From JAGVPT01 sp963827085 (GTDB lineage: Bacteria; Bacteroidota; Ignavibacteria; UBA10030; UBA8401), in assembly GCA_963827085.1 (NCBI GenBank), contig CAWGZY010000003.1:1364001-1428000 (forward strand): a stretch of DNA of 64,000 bases, given 5' to 3'. This document shows, piece after piece, positions 1 to 7,430 of the stretch. Position numbers and translations under genes: made by a program. How positions within the stretch are numbered: position 1 is the stretch's first letter; each line of letters starts with the position of its first letter. The notes under the pieces were generated by a model. It did not search any database and was not told where the DNA came from. It was given only the letters and a program-made list of their open reading frames with translations.

Positions 1-1
1 G

Positions 2-394
2 GGATTAAGCAGTTCGGAATGGAATCAATGGATGAAGTTTGTTAAATTTCAGAACGGCATTCAGCAGGGTTCAATCCTTGTCCCGCCAGAAATGATCGGG
101 CCTTCGCGAGACAATCTTCTTTGGGCATTGCAGACTCTGTCGGCTAACGGTACGATGAGAGATTATCTTTTCGGCCGAGAGTATTACTCGGTCAGCAGCT
201 GGAGTATTGAGTTTATCCAGCTGATGAATGCAGACGATGCGAGCATAGTCCTTGTGCCGACGGTTTCATATCGGATATCGCAATTTTTTTCGCTGTATGT
301 GCGGTTCACGGCGTTTCTCGGAAAGAATGATTCAGAGTACGGCGCCCTTTTTACGAAGAACAGCACCAACCTGGGAATCCAATTTCAATTATGA
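2..394 (+). CDS. C-terminal part of a probable outer-membrane beta-barrel protein (partial)
   Basis: The frame is open from the first complete codon of the window, so the 5' end lies outside and the ATG at 32 is probably internal. The visible 130 residues alternate polar and hydrophobic positions, have several aromatic-rich strands, and end in a strand closing with GIQFQL. This resembles the C-terminal part of an outer-membrane barrel. No family was recognised. The stop codon overlaps the start of the downstream sensor-kinase gene by 4 bp (ATGA), so the genes are translationally coupled. This suggests the kinase/regulator pair responds to, or is expressed with, an envelope function. The barrel assignment is inferred from composition only. 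Confidence 0.55.
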   Translation, partial: GLSSSEWNQWMKFVKFQNGIQQGSILVPPEMIGPSRDNLLWALQTLSANGTMRDYLFGREYYSVSSWSIEFIQLMNADDASIVLVPTVSYRISQFFSLYVRFTAFLGKNDSEYGALFTKNSTNLGIQFQL

Positions 395-1425
395 AGAAAT
401 ACGACCTTCTTCGCACTTTTTATTTTTGCCTCATTATCACTGTGATCGTCGCCGCAGGGTTCATTTACAATGTGCCTGCGCATTGGGCGGGAGCTTTGTA
501 TAGCTCATTTATTTTCTCGATGTGCATCGGCTATTCAATCCATTTCCTCATGGTCTTCTTTTCACACCGCGTTGCAAAATTCGGAAGGATCCTGAGGTAT
601 TCGATATTCTTCCTTTTGTTTCTCCTCGGGGGGCTTATCGGTTCCGAGTTGGGAATCGGGATCCTAACTCTGACGCTCGGGTACAGGTTCTCTTGGAACG
701 ACCAGGTTCCGCTATTGGCGATGAATTTCGTCCTCGCCGCTCTTTTCGGCATGATCGCCGTTATTTATTTCACTCTGAAAGCGAGAGTTGAGCGCATGGC
801 CGCACAACTACAAGAGAAGGAATTAAACGAAGAGCGGCTTACGCGGACAAAGATGGAAGCAGAACTGCAGGCGCTCCAGGCAAAGATCAACCCGCATTTT
901 CTTTTCAACACGCTCAACTCCATCGCAAGCCTTATCTCGGAAAATCCGAAAGCTGCGGAATCGACGGTTGAGAAATTATCGGAACTCTTTCGCTACACTC
1001 TCAAGAGCGCTGAAAAAAACTTGGTCAGTGTCGCTGAGGAACTCGACATCGTGCGGACGTACCTTGAAATCGAAAAGGTCCGTTTCGGCGAGAGGCTTCA
1101 GTACGACATCACATGCGACGATGACATCCGCGATTTTATGATACCGGCGCTCATCATCGAGCCATTGGTAGAAAATAGCATCAAACACGGCATCGCCTCC
1201 GAAGTCCACGGAGGAAAAATCGTTATTGAAGTCACAAAGAGCGGCAGAAACTGCCTCATCTCGGTGATTGACAACGGAAAAGGGATCGACGACGCGAACA
1301 CGGCCAATGGATTCGGATTGAGAAGTGTGGAGGAGCGATTACAACTGCGGTACGGCCCATCGTCTTCATTGCTTTTGGTCCCGGACGGGCGCACTCATTT
1401 TTTGATTACGATCCCACTTTCATAA
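391..1425 (+). CDS. LytS/YehU-type membrane sensor histidine kinase
   Basis: 344 residues. Four hydrophobic segments at about residues 9-28, 36-57, 68-95 and 107-128 form an N-terminal membrane sensor. A short coiled coil follows (about 130-160), then the His_kinase domain (Pfam His_kinase family) with the phosphoacceptor motif NPHFLFN (His169) and a HATPase domain with the N box (EPLVENSIKHG) and G box (DNGKGI, GFGLRS). This is the architecture of LytS/YehU kinases, which phosphorylate LytTR regulators, and such a regulator is encoded 9 bp downstream. The start overlaps the stop of the upstream gene. The signal is unknown because the membrane part has no recognisable ligand domain. Confidence 0.9.
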   Translation: MKKYDLLRTFYFCLIITVIVAAGFIYNVPAHWAGALYSSFIFSMCIGYSIHFLMVFFSHRVAKFGRILRYSIFFLLFLLGGLIGSELGIGILTLTLGYRFSWNDQVPLLAMNFVLAALFGMIAVIYFTLKARVERMAAQLQEKELNEERLTRTKMEAELQALQAKINPHFLFNTLNSIASLISENPKAAESTVEKLSELFRYTLKSAEKNLVSVAEELDIVRTYLEIEKVRFGERLQYDITCDDDIRDFMIPALIIEPLVENSIKHGIASEVHGGKIVIEVTKSGRNCLISVIDNGKGIDDANTANGFGLRSVEERLQLRYGPSSSLLLVPDGRTHFLITIPLS

Positions 1426-1434
1426 GGATTTCCC

Positions 1435-2181
1435 ATGCACCTTCGGGCAATTATTGTCGACGACGAAGAACTCGCCCGCAAGCGCCTGCGGAAAATGCTC
1501 CGGGATTATGAAGAGGATCTGGAAGTGGTGGGCGAAGCAGAAAATGGACAGGACGCCGTTGACAAAATTGAAGCCCTTCATCCCGAACTCATTTTCCTCG
1601 ACGTTCAAATGCCCGGTTTTGACGGATTCGAAGTCGTGCGGCGCCTGCGGGTCAAGCCGTTCATTGTTTTCACCACGGCCTATGATGAATATGCCCTGAA
1701 GGCGTTTGAAGAAAACTCCATCGACTATCTCCTGAAACCGATTGAGCAGAAGCGGCTCGACAAAGCTGTCGAGAAACTCGGACGAGTGTACGCATCTTCC
1801 AAACCGCAGATCAACGAAAACGTCGAACGATTCCTTTCGCAACTGGCTTCTCCCCCGCTTAAACGGCTGCAGGTAAAATCCGGCGACAGAATCCTCCTTA
1901 TCGATACCGACAGCATTACATACTTCGAGGCAAAAGACAAGTACACATTTCTCCATACCGTCGACCATGAATACATCGTCGAGCCGACGCTTGCGGAGCT
2001 GGAAGAGAAGTTGGACAAGCTGACGTTCGTGCGTATTCACCGCTCGCTTATTGTGAATCTTAATTTTATTCGTGAGATGATAAAGTGGTTTGGGGGAAAA
2101 TACAAAATCAGGCTGAAAGACAAACAACAGACCGAGCTTGTTGTAAGCCGGGGGTACGTTGACCGAATCAAGAAGTTGTAG
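1435..2181 (+). CDS. LytTR-family response regulator
   Basis: 248 residues. An N-terminal receiver domain has the acidic pair at residues 9-10, phosphoacceptor Asp56 (FLDVQMPG), conserved Thr in FTTAYD and Lys in LLKP. After a linker, a C-terminal LytTR DNA-binding domain covers about residues 145-248, with the FVRIHRSLIVNLNFI signature. It is the cognate partner of the kinase 9 bp upstream and probably controls transcription of an unidentified target. The gene ends at a pair of small hairpins before the convergent aldose 1-epimerase gene. Confidence 0.92.
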   Translation: MHLRAIIVDDEELARKRLRKMLRDYEEDLEVVGEAENGQDAVDKIEALHPELIFLDVQMPGFDGFEVVRRLRVKPFIVFTTAYDEYALKAFEENSIDYLLKPIEQKRLDKAVEKLGRVYASSKPQINENVERFLSQLASPPLKRLQVKSGDRILLIDTDSITYFEAKDKYTFLHTVDHEYIVEPTLAELEEKLDKLTFVRIHRSLIVNLNFIREMIKWFGGKYKIRLKDKQQTELVVSRGYVDRIKKL

Positions 2182-2182
2182 C

Positions 2183-2215
2183 ACCGATAATCGGTCAAAG
2201 CCTTCTAAAGGCTTT
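2183..2215. terminator. Tandem small hairpins between convergent genes
   Basis: Two adjacent inverted repeats sit between converging genes: ACCGAT-A-ATCGGT (2183-2195) and AAAGCCTT-CTA-AAGGCTTT (2197-2215). The second ends in a short T run on both strands, so it could work as a weak bidirectional terminator. T runs are short, so confidence is modest. Confidence 0.4.
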
Positions 2216-2278
2216 AACCTCTACATTGGTGTATTGTTAAAAAACCCTCCGGAAGGCTCGTCATCAATCGCAACGATC

Positions 2279-3250
2279 CTATTTCCCAATCTGAATTCCA
2301 CAATTCGCAGAAAATTCGCCGTTGGGCGGCAACAGGATTAGCCCTTCACCGTTGTTAAAACTGTCAACATTTGAAGTCATTGGTTCGATAGCAATGGACT
2401 TTCTATCGGGCGGCGTATAGATAACGAGGTAATTGAATTTGTTCTTTCCGGTTTCCTGCCAAATACGTAGAGTGATCCCGCGATCCTCGGAAATTAATTG
2501 TGTCGCAGCTTTCCCTCGATTGCCATCCACTGCAAAACACGTATTAAACTGCCGGCTGCCAATTACAGCCGGAGACACATAATCACGGAATGGTGTTCTC
2601 TTCCCCGTTGGAATGTTTTTAGCGTCAACTTCGATAATATCCGAAAGTTCTAATCTGAGTTTCAGCGAGTCAACTTCATCCCCCAGCTCAAAATAATGAT
2701 GCCAACCGTCGCTCAACGGCATGATCGATGTTGACCGGTTAACAACCTTCGTCGTGCAGAGTAGTCCATCCGTTGAAGTAAGAATATACGATAACTCAAG
2801 AGTATATTTGAAAGGATAACCGGCAAGCTCTTCATTATAATCATATTTCAAAGAGCAGAGGGCGCGCTCGTCCGAGATTTCCGTCTTGATGACTTCGAAC
2901 TTTTTGTTGAAGACAAAGCCGTGACAGGCATTTCCTTCTTCGGGAAAAGTAAGGGGTACGTTATACGAGACATTGTTGTGGACATACCGGCCATTCTTAA
3001 TTCGTCCTGCAAATGGGGATAGCTTGGCATTTGTATAGATGTCGTCAGGGACTTGTGAGTGTATATTTTTAATTGTCCTAAGCACGGAGTATTTTTTTTG
3101 TCCGCTGCCTAACCACAACTCTTTTATTCGTGCACCCGACTCGGGAATGATCGAACAGAACTCGCCCGTTAGATTGTTTCGAGCTGTAATGATTGACATG
3201 CCGGAGTCAGATACTTTTTCAATCACAAAATTTGGAGATTTACTGTTCAT
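2279..3250 (-). CDS. Aldose 1-epimerase (mutarotase) family protein
   Basis: 323 residues with the galactose mutarotase/GalM fold. Substrate-binding and catalytic motifs are in order: LSPFAGRIKNGRY (residues about 77-89), NACHGF (about 108-113), WHHYF with likely catalytic acid His184, and IEPMTSN with likely base Glu289. These match the His/Glu pair of the family. No signal peptide is seen, so it is probably cytoplasmic. It would interconvert alpha- and beta-anomers of sugars released by the neighbouring glycosidases before isomerisation or phosphorylation. It lies downstream of the lacI gene on the same strand (235 bp gap). Confidence 0.85.
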   Translation of the reverse strand: MNSKSPNFVIEKVSDSGMSIITARNNLTGEFCSIIPESGARIKELWLGSGQKKYSVLRTIKNIHSQVPDDIYTNAKLSPFAGRIKNGRYVHNNVSYNVPLTFPEEGNACHGFVFNKKFEVIKTEISDERALCSLKYDYNEELAGYPFKYTLELSYILTSTDGLLCTTKVVNRSTSIMPLSDGWHHYFELGDEVDSLKLRLELSDIIEVDAKNIPTGKRTPFRDYVSPAVIGSRQFNTCFAVDGNRGKAATQLISEDRGITLRIWQETGKNKFNYLVIYTPPDRKSIAIEPMTSNVDSFNNGEGLILLPPNGEFSANCGIQIGK

Positions 3251-3485
3251 CGATTACCGTGATTCTTTTATTGTATTCCACTCCGTCGGTTGTTATTACC
3301 TGGTTAAGAAAATCTTTCCGAAAGAGGGAAGAGCTCAAAGACCAAAGAACACGATTATAAACCTAACCTATCGTGTTGAGGAAATAAAAATGGGAGGTGA
3401 TGAAAAAATTGTCTGGCGTTTTAGGAGAAAGAAGCTGCAGCGAACTTTTTTCGTTTACCGGATCGTCTTTTCCTTCCGAATTGGA

Positions 3486-4556
3486 TCAATGCGATGCCTG
3501 ATGCCTCTCCGTACCCTCGCTGACATCAGTTTGATGCAAAGCCTTTGTGGATCCCCTCGCAATAAACTCGGCATGCAGGACGACGTTTTCTATCGGCAAG
3601 GGTTTGGGGGATTCAATATTCTTAATAAGGATCTCGGCTGCTTTTCTGCCTAATTCGCGCAGAGGAGCGCGAAGCGTTGTCAGGTCTATGGGAATGTGTC
3701 GTGAGAAAGGAATATCGTCGTCGCCCACAACGGAAATTTCATCCGGCACTTTGATATTCATTTCGGCCAGAGCCGCCATGACACCGAGAGCAACAAGATC
3801 ATTGTAACAAACGATGGCGGTTGGAAAATCTTCACGGTTTCTGTTATGAAAATAATCAAGACATGCTGTATGACCATCCTCAAGATGAGCGCCGGCAGGG
3901 ATAATCATGTTATCGTCGAATACAAAATGGCTTTCACTGTATGCTCTGCGGAAGCCGTCGATTCTCTCATAAGTATGGGAAGCATGGAGCGGTCCGGCAA
4001 AATGTACAATTTTAGAATGACCGTTGTCCATCAAATACTTCATCACTTCTTTCATCGCCCTGATGTTGTCTATGCTGACGACGTTTGCCTGGATGGTCTT
4101 GACATTTTCCAGCAGCACAAACGGAAAATTAATCATTTTTAGCCTGAAAAGATGTTCGATCTCGGCTGTCCCTTCCAGCACCGGCGCAATGATTGCTCCC
4201 TTTATATCTTTGCCTGTGAAACTTTGGGTGATCTTTTCCTCGTAGGTGTGTTGCCCCTCCGAACTTGCCACGAGCACGAGGTAGCCTTTGCTGCTGGCAT
4301 GCTCCATTACTCCTAATGCGATTCCTGTGTAGAACGGATTATCGAGTTCGCGAACGAGCAAGCCGATACTTTGGTACTGAACGGGCGGGTTTTTCAGATT
4401 TCGAGCACTTCCTCTCGGACGGTAGTTCAGCTCTTTCATTGCTCTTAAGACTGTCTCTCTCGTCTCCATGTGGACAGTGTTCTTCTGATTTATAACAGCA
4501 GAAACCGTCCCTTTCGAGACACTAGCTCGTTTGGCAACATCCTCAATTGTCACCAT
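3486..4556 (-). CDS. LacI-family transcriptional regulator (regulator 1)
   Basis: 356 residues. The N-terminal LacI helix-turn-helix (VTIEDVAKRASVSKGTVSA) is followed by a hinge helix (about 46-56), then a periplasmic-binding-protein-like sugar-sensing domain to about residue 340. It is divergent from the GH3-GH31 operon and shares its 499-bp intergenic region, which carries operator TTGAAACGGTTCAA at 4772-4785. The same operator recurs upstream of the GH13 operon, the TonB receptor gene and xylA, so this protein is the best candidate for regulating all of them. The effector is probably a hemicellulose-derived sugar. A truncated copy of its C-terminus lies at about 10400-10560. Confidence 0.92.
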   Translation of the reverse strand: MVTIEDVAKRASVSKGTVSAVINQKNTVHMETRETVLRAMKELNYRPRGSARNLKNPPVQYQSIGLLVRELDNPFYTGIALGVMEHASSKGYLVLVASSEGQHTYEEKITQSFTGKDIKGAIIAPVLEGTAEIEHLFRLKMINFPFVLLENVKTIQANVVSIDNIRAMKEVMKYLMDNGHSKIVHFAGPLHASHTYERIDGFRRAYSESHFVFDDNMIIPAGAHLEDGHTACLDYFHNRNREDFPTAIVCYNDLVALGVMAALAEMNIKVPDEISVVGDDDIPFSRHIPIDLTTLRAPLRELGRKAAEILIKNIESPKPLPIENVVLHAEFIARGSTKALHQTDVSEGTERHQASH

Positions 4557-5055
4557 TTTTCATCCTTATCCTCCAGTCGACAAATTACCTGATAGTGCTC
4601 AATATTGCGTTTGTTGCAAAAGGTGATGGACACCCCGCTCCAAAAATCACGATATGCCAAAAGATTTGGGACATACATTAATAAGGTGTCCGTGACCTTA
4701 CGAAACTTCAGCCCTATTAATTACCTCGTCTCAAATAAAGCTTGATTCTTTGAAAGAATGTTTTAACTTTATTGAAACGGTTCAATTCGGCGTATTATGT
4801 TAAATTTAACGCAACTCGCACCAAAAGTCAAGAAGCCATTTAAAGTTTTCGAAATCAGCGTCTTCATCTGCCATGGGGGTGGTTTTTTAATGAATGATTG
4901 TTCTACTGGTTCCCCGAAAAAACCCACGCGATTTATCCAGTTCATATAGAATCCTTGGCACGTATTGTGAAAAAGAATGCAACTCGGTTCCCCGGTCATG
5001 TTGGCCTCGGTTTTTCTGCAGGACAATCGTAATTTTTCTCAAAGGAGAATTTAAC
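4557..5055. other. Divergent intergenic region between lacI-1 and the GH3 operon
   Basis: Nearly 500 bp without a gene. It holds the promoter/operator listed separately and the ribosome-binding site AAAGGAG (5041-5047) that fixes the GH3 start at 5056. An in-frame upstream ATG at 4894 would add 54 residues in front of a good signal peptide and has no comparable ribosome-binding site, so it was not used. Nothing else was recognised. Confidence 0.6.
4742..4785 (+). promoter_or_regulatory. Predicted promoter and LacI-type operator of the GH3 operon
   Basis: A -35-like TTGATT (4742-4747), 16 bp spacer, -10-like TAACTT (4764-4769), then after 2 bp the imperfect palindrome TTGAAACGGTTCAA (4772-4785). 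The operator would cover the transcription start, a typical repression position. The same spacing (TTGACT, 16 bp, TAAATT, 2 bp, operator) is found at 10663-10706. The CG at the operator centre is typical of LacI-family sites. The promoter boxes are weak matches and their assignment rests mainly on the repeated geometry. Confidence 0.65.
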
Positions 5056-7389
5056 ATGCGTATGTTCACGATCCCCATCGTCGTGGCATTCCTATTTATC
5101 TTGTTCACCGCATTCGCAGGGGACGAAAAGCCGAAGTATAAGAACCCCTCCCTGCCCGTCGAAGAGAGAGTCGAAGACCTACTCCAGCGAATGACGCTGG
5201 AGGAAAAAGTAGGACAGCTGCTTTCTTTTGGTTCGCGTGATACAAATGCATTTGACAGCGTTGGCAATTTTGTGGGAGTTGAAGACACTTCCGTGCTGAA
5301 CCGCGGGATAGGCGCATATAGTTCCCGTGAATTCCGGCGAGGCATCTCGGCCAAACACCGGGCAGAATGCATCAACGGCACAGAGCGATACATGATCGAA
5401 CGTTCACGGTTAGGAATTCCGGTTCTAATTTTCAGTGAAGCGTTGCATGGGCTGATGCAGCAAGGCGCGACCAGTTTCCCCCAAGCGATCGCGCTGGGAA
5501 GCACTTGGGATACCACCCTGGTCGAACAAGTCTTTACGGCCGCGGCGCAAGAAGGACGTTCGCAAGGCACCCGGCAGGTATTGTCGCCGGTGCTCGACCT
5601 GGCGCGAGACCCTCGGTGGGGAAGAACGGAGGAATGTTACAGCGAAGATCCGTATCTCGTTTCCCGTATTGGAATGGCCGCCGTGTTTGGCCTTCAAGGG
5701 AGGGAAAAAATGATTGGCGACAATCATGTCGCCGTTACACTGAAACACTTCGCAGGCCACGGCCAGCCCGAAGGGGGGAAGAACATCGCTCCGGTGGATA
5801 TCCCCGAGAGAACGTTCCGCGAAACCCATCTCTATCCATTCGAAGTTGTGGTCAAACGCGCCAATGCACAATCGATCATGGCATCCTATAACGAGTGGGA
5901 CGGCGTTCCCAACCACGTCAATCACAAATTATTGACCGGCATTCTCCGAAACGAATGGGGTTTCAACGGATACGTCATGAGCGACGGCGGCGGCATGAAC
6001 GTCACCATCCGAGACCATCATGCAGCGGCTGATTCGGCGGAGTCCGGAGTCCTCTCCGTGATGGCCGGGATCGATTTCGATTTAAGCAACGGAGGATGCT
6101 TCATACCGCTGGTAGATCAGGTAAAGAAAGGAAATGTTTCCGAAGAGTATATCAACCGGGCAGCCGGAAATGTACTCCGCGTGAAATTCGTCGCAGGGCT
6201 TTTCGACAATCCATACATCGACCTCGAGAAAATGGACAAAGTCTACAACTCGAAAGAGCACAAGGCGCTGGCATTGAAAGCCGCTCATGAAGCAATGGTA
6301 TTGCTGAAGAATGAGAAGAATATTCTGCCGCTCGATGCCGCAAACATCAAAACCCTGGCGGTGATTGGACCCGATGCAGCGGATATTCACCTCGGCGGTT
6401 ACTCGCCATGGCCGATGCGAGGCGTAAGCGTTTTGAAAGGGATTCAAGATTTTGCCGGCAATAGATTCAAGGTGGTGTACGCTGAGGGATGCAAGCTGAC
6501 GCTAAACAAGGAAGTACACTGGCAGGTAAATGAGAATCCAATCCTCAACAATCCTGACGATGATAAGAGGATGATTGCCGGTGCCGTGAAAACGGCAAAT
6601 GAAAGCGATGCTGTTGTTTTGGTATTGGGCGAGAATGAATTGATTAACCGCGAAGCATGGAGCGACTCTCATTTGGGTGATCGAGACGACCTGGATTTGG
6701 TTGGGATGCAAAACGAGTTGGCGAAGGCGATCATCGAAACCGGAAAGCCGGTCATTGTTTTGCTGGTGAACGGACGGCCCATCACGATCAACTATCTGCA
6801 GGAACACGCCCCGGCGATCATGGAATGCTGGTACCTTGGAGAGGAAACCGGTCATGCCGTCGCTGATGCGATATTCGGAAGCGTGAACCCGAGCGGCAAA
6901 CTCACCGTCACCTTTCCCCGTTCGGTCGGACAACTCCCCTGCTACTACGACAAGAAACCGAGCGCATTCCGCCGCTATGTGCTGGCTGAAAGCTCCGAAC
7001 CTCTCTATCCCTTCGGATTCGGCCTCAGCTACACCACGTTCAAATATGATAATCTGAAAGTTATCCCTCACGAAATTTCTGCTGACGATAACGCCAAAGT
7101 ATCGGTGGAAGTGACGAATACCGGAAAAGTCGCAGGTGATGAGATTGTTCAGCTGTATATTCACGACGTTGTCAGCCTCCCCACGAGACCGGTAAAGGAG
7201 CTGAAGGATTTCGCGAGAATCACCCTCAATCCCGGCCAAACCAAAACGGTTGAGTTCGTAATCACGCGCGAGAAGCTTGAGGCATACGATCTGGACATGA
7301 AGAGAGTCGTACAGCCGGGAGATTTCGAGATCATGGTTGGGGGAAGTTCAATAGATCTGCTTAAAGATGATCTCAAAATAAAAAAATAG
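5056..7389 (+). CDS. GH3 beta-glucosidase / beta-xylosidase, secreted
   Basis: 777 residues from the ATG at 5056, chosen because AAAGGAG lies 8 bp upstream and the product then begins with a signal peptide (hydrophobic residues 4-23, ending FAG). Domains in order: GH3 TIM barrel (about 30-370) with likely nucleophile Asp310 in VMSDGG, GH3 C-terminal alpha/beta sandwich (about 400-620) containing GENELINREAWSD, and a fibronectin-III-like domain (about 670-770). The family removes terminal beta-glucose or beta-xylose. With three GH31 genes nearby it probably trims xyloglucan or xylan oligosaccharides. It is first in an operon, 41 bp before a GH31 gene. Substrate cannot be fixed from sequence. 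Confidence 0.88.
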   Translation: MRMFTIPIVVAFLFILFTAFAGDEKPKYKNPSLPVEERVEDLLQRMTLEEKVGQLLSFGSRDTNAFDSVGNFVGVEDTSVLNRGIGAYSSREFRRGISAKHRAECINGTERYMIERSRLGIPVLIFSEALHGLMQQGATSFPQAIALGSTWDTTLVEQVFTAAAQEGRSQGTRQVLSPVLDLARDPRWGRTEECYSEDPYLVSRIGMAAVFGLQGREKMIGDNHVAVTLKHFAGHGQPEGGKNIAPVDIPERTFRETHLYPFEVVVKRANAQSIMASYNEWDGVPNHVNHKLLTGILRNEWGFNGYVMSDGGGMNVTIRDHHAAADSAESGVLSVMAGIDFDLSNGGCFIPLVDQVKKGNVSEEYINRAAGNVLRVKFVAGLFDNPYIDLEKMDKVYNSKEHKALALKAAHEAMVLLKNEKNILPLDAANIKTLAVIGPDAADIHLGGYSPWPMRGVSVLKGIQDFAGNRFKVVYAEGCKLTLNKEVHWQVNENPILNNPDDDKRMIAGAVKTANESDAVVLVLGENELINREAWSDSHLGDRDDLDLVGMQNELAKAIIETGKPVIVLLVNGRPITINYLQEHAPAIMECWYLGEETGHAVADAIFGSVNPSGKLTVTFPRSVGQLPCYYDKKPSAFRRYVLAESSEPLYPFGFGLSYTTFKYDNLKVIPHEISADDNAKVSVEVTNTGKVAGDEIVQLYIHDVVSLPTRPVKELKDFARITLNPGQTKTVEFVITREKLEAYDLDMKRVVQPGDFEIMVGGSSIDLLKDDLKIKK

Positions 7390-7430
7390 CAACATCTCAA
7401 TACAGTACATCACAAAGACAGGTTCTTCCA

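Noticed and set aside
1420..2184. 254-residue minus-strand reading frame opposite the response regulator
   Set aside because: It lies exactly antisense to a clear LytTR regulator, has no ribosome-binding site and no domain.
3039..3653. 204-residue plus-strand reading frame across the epimerase/LacI gap
   Set aside because: It overlaps the 5' end of the epimerase gene and the 3' end of LacI in antisense and shows no family features.
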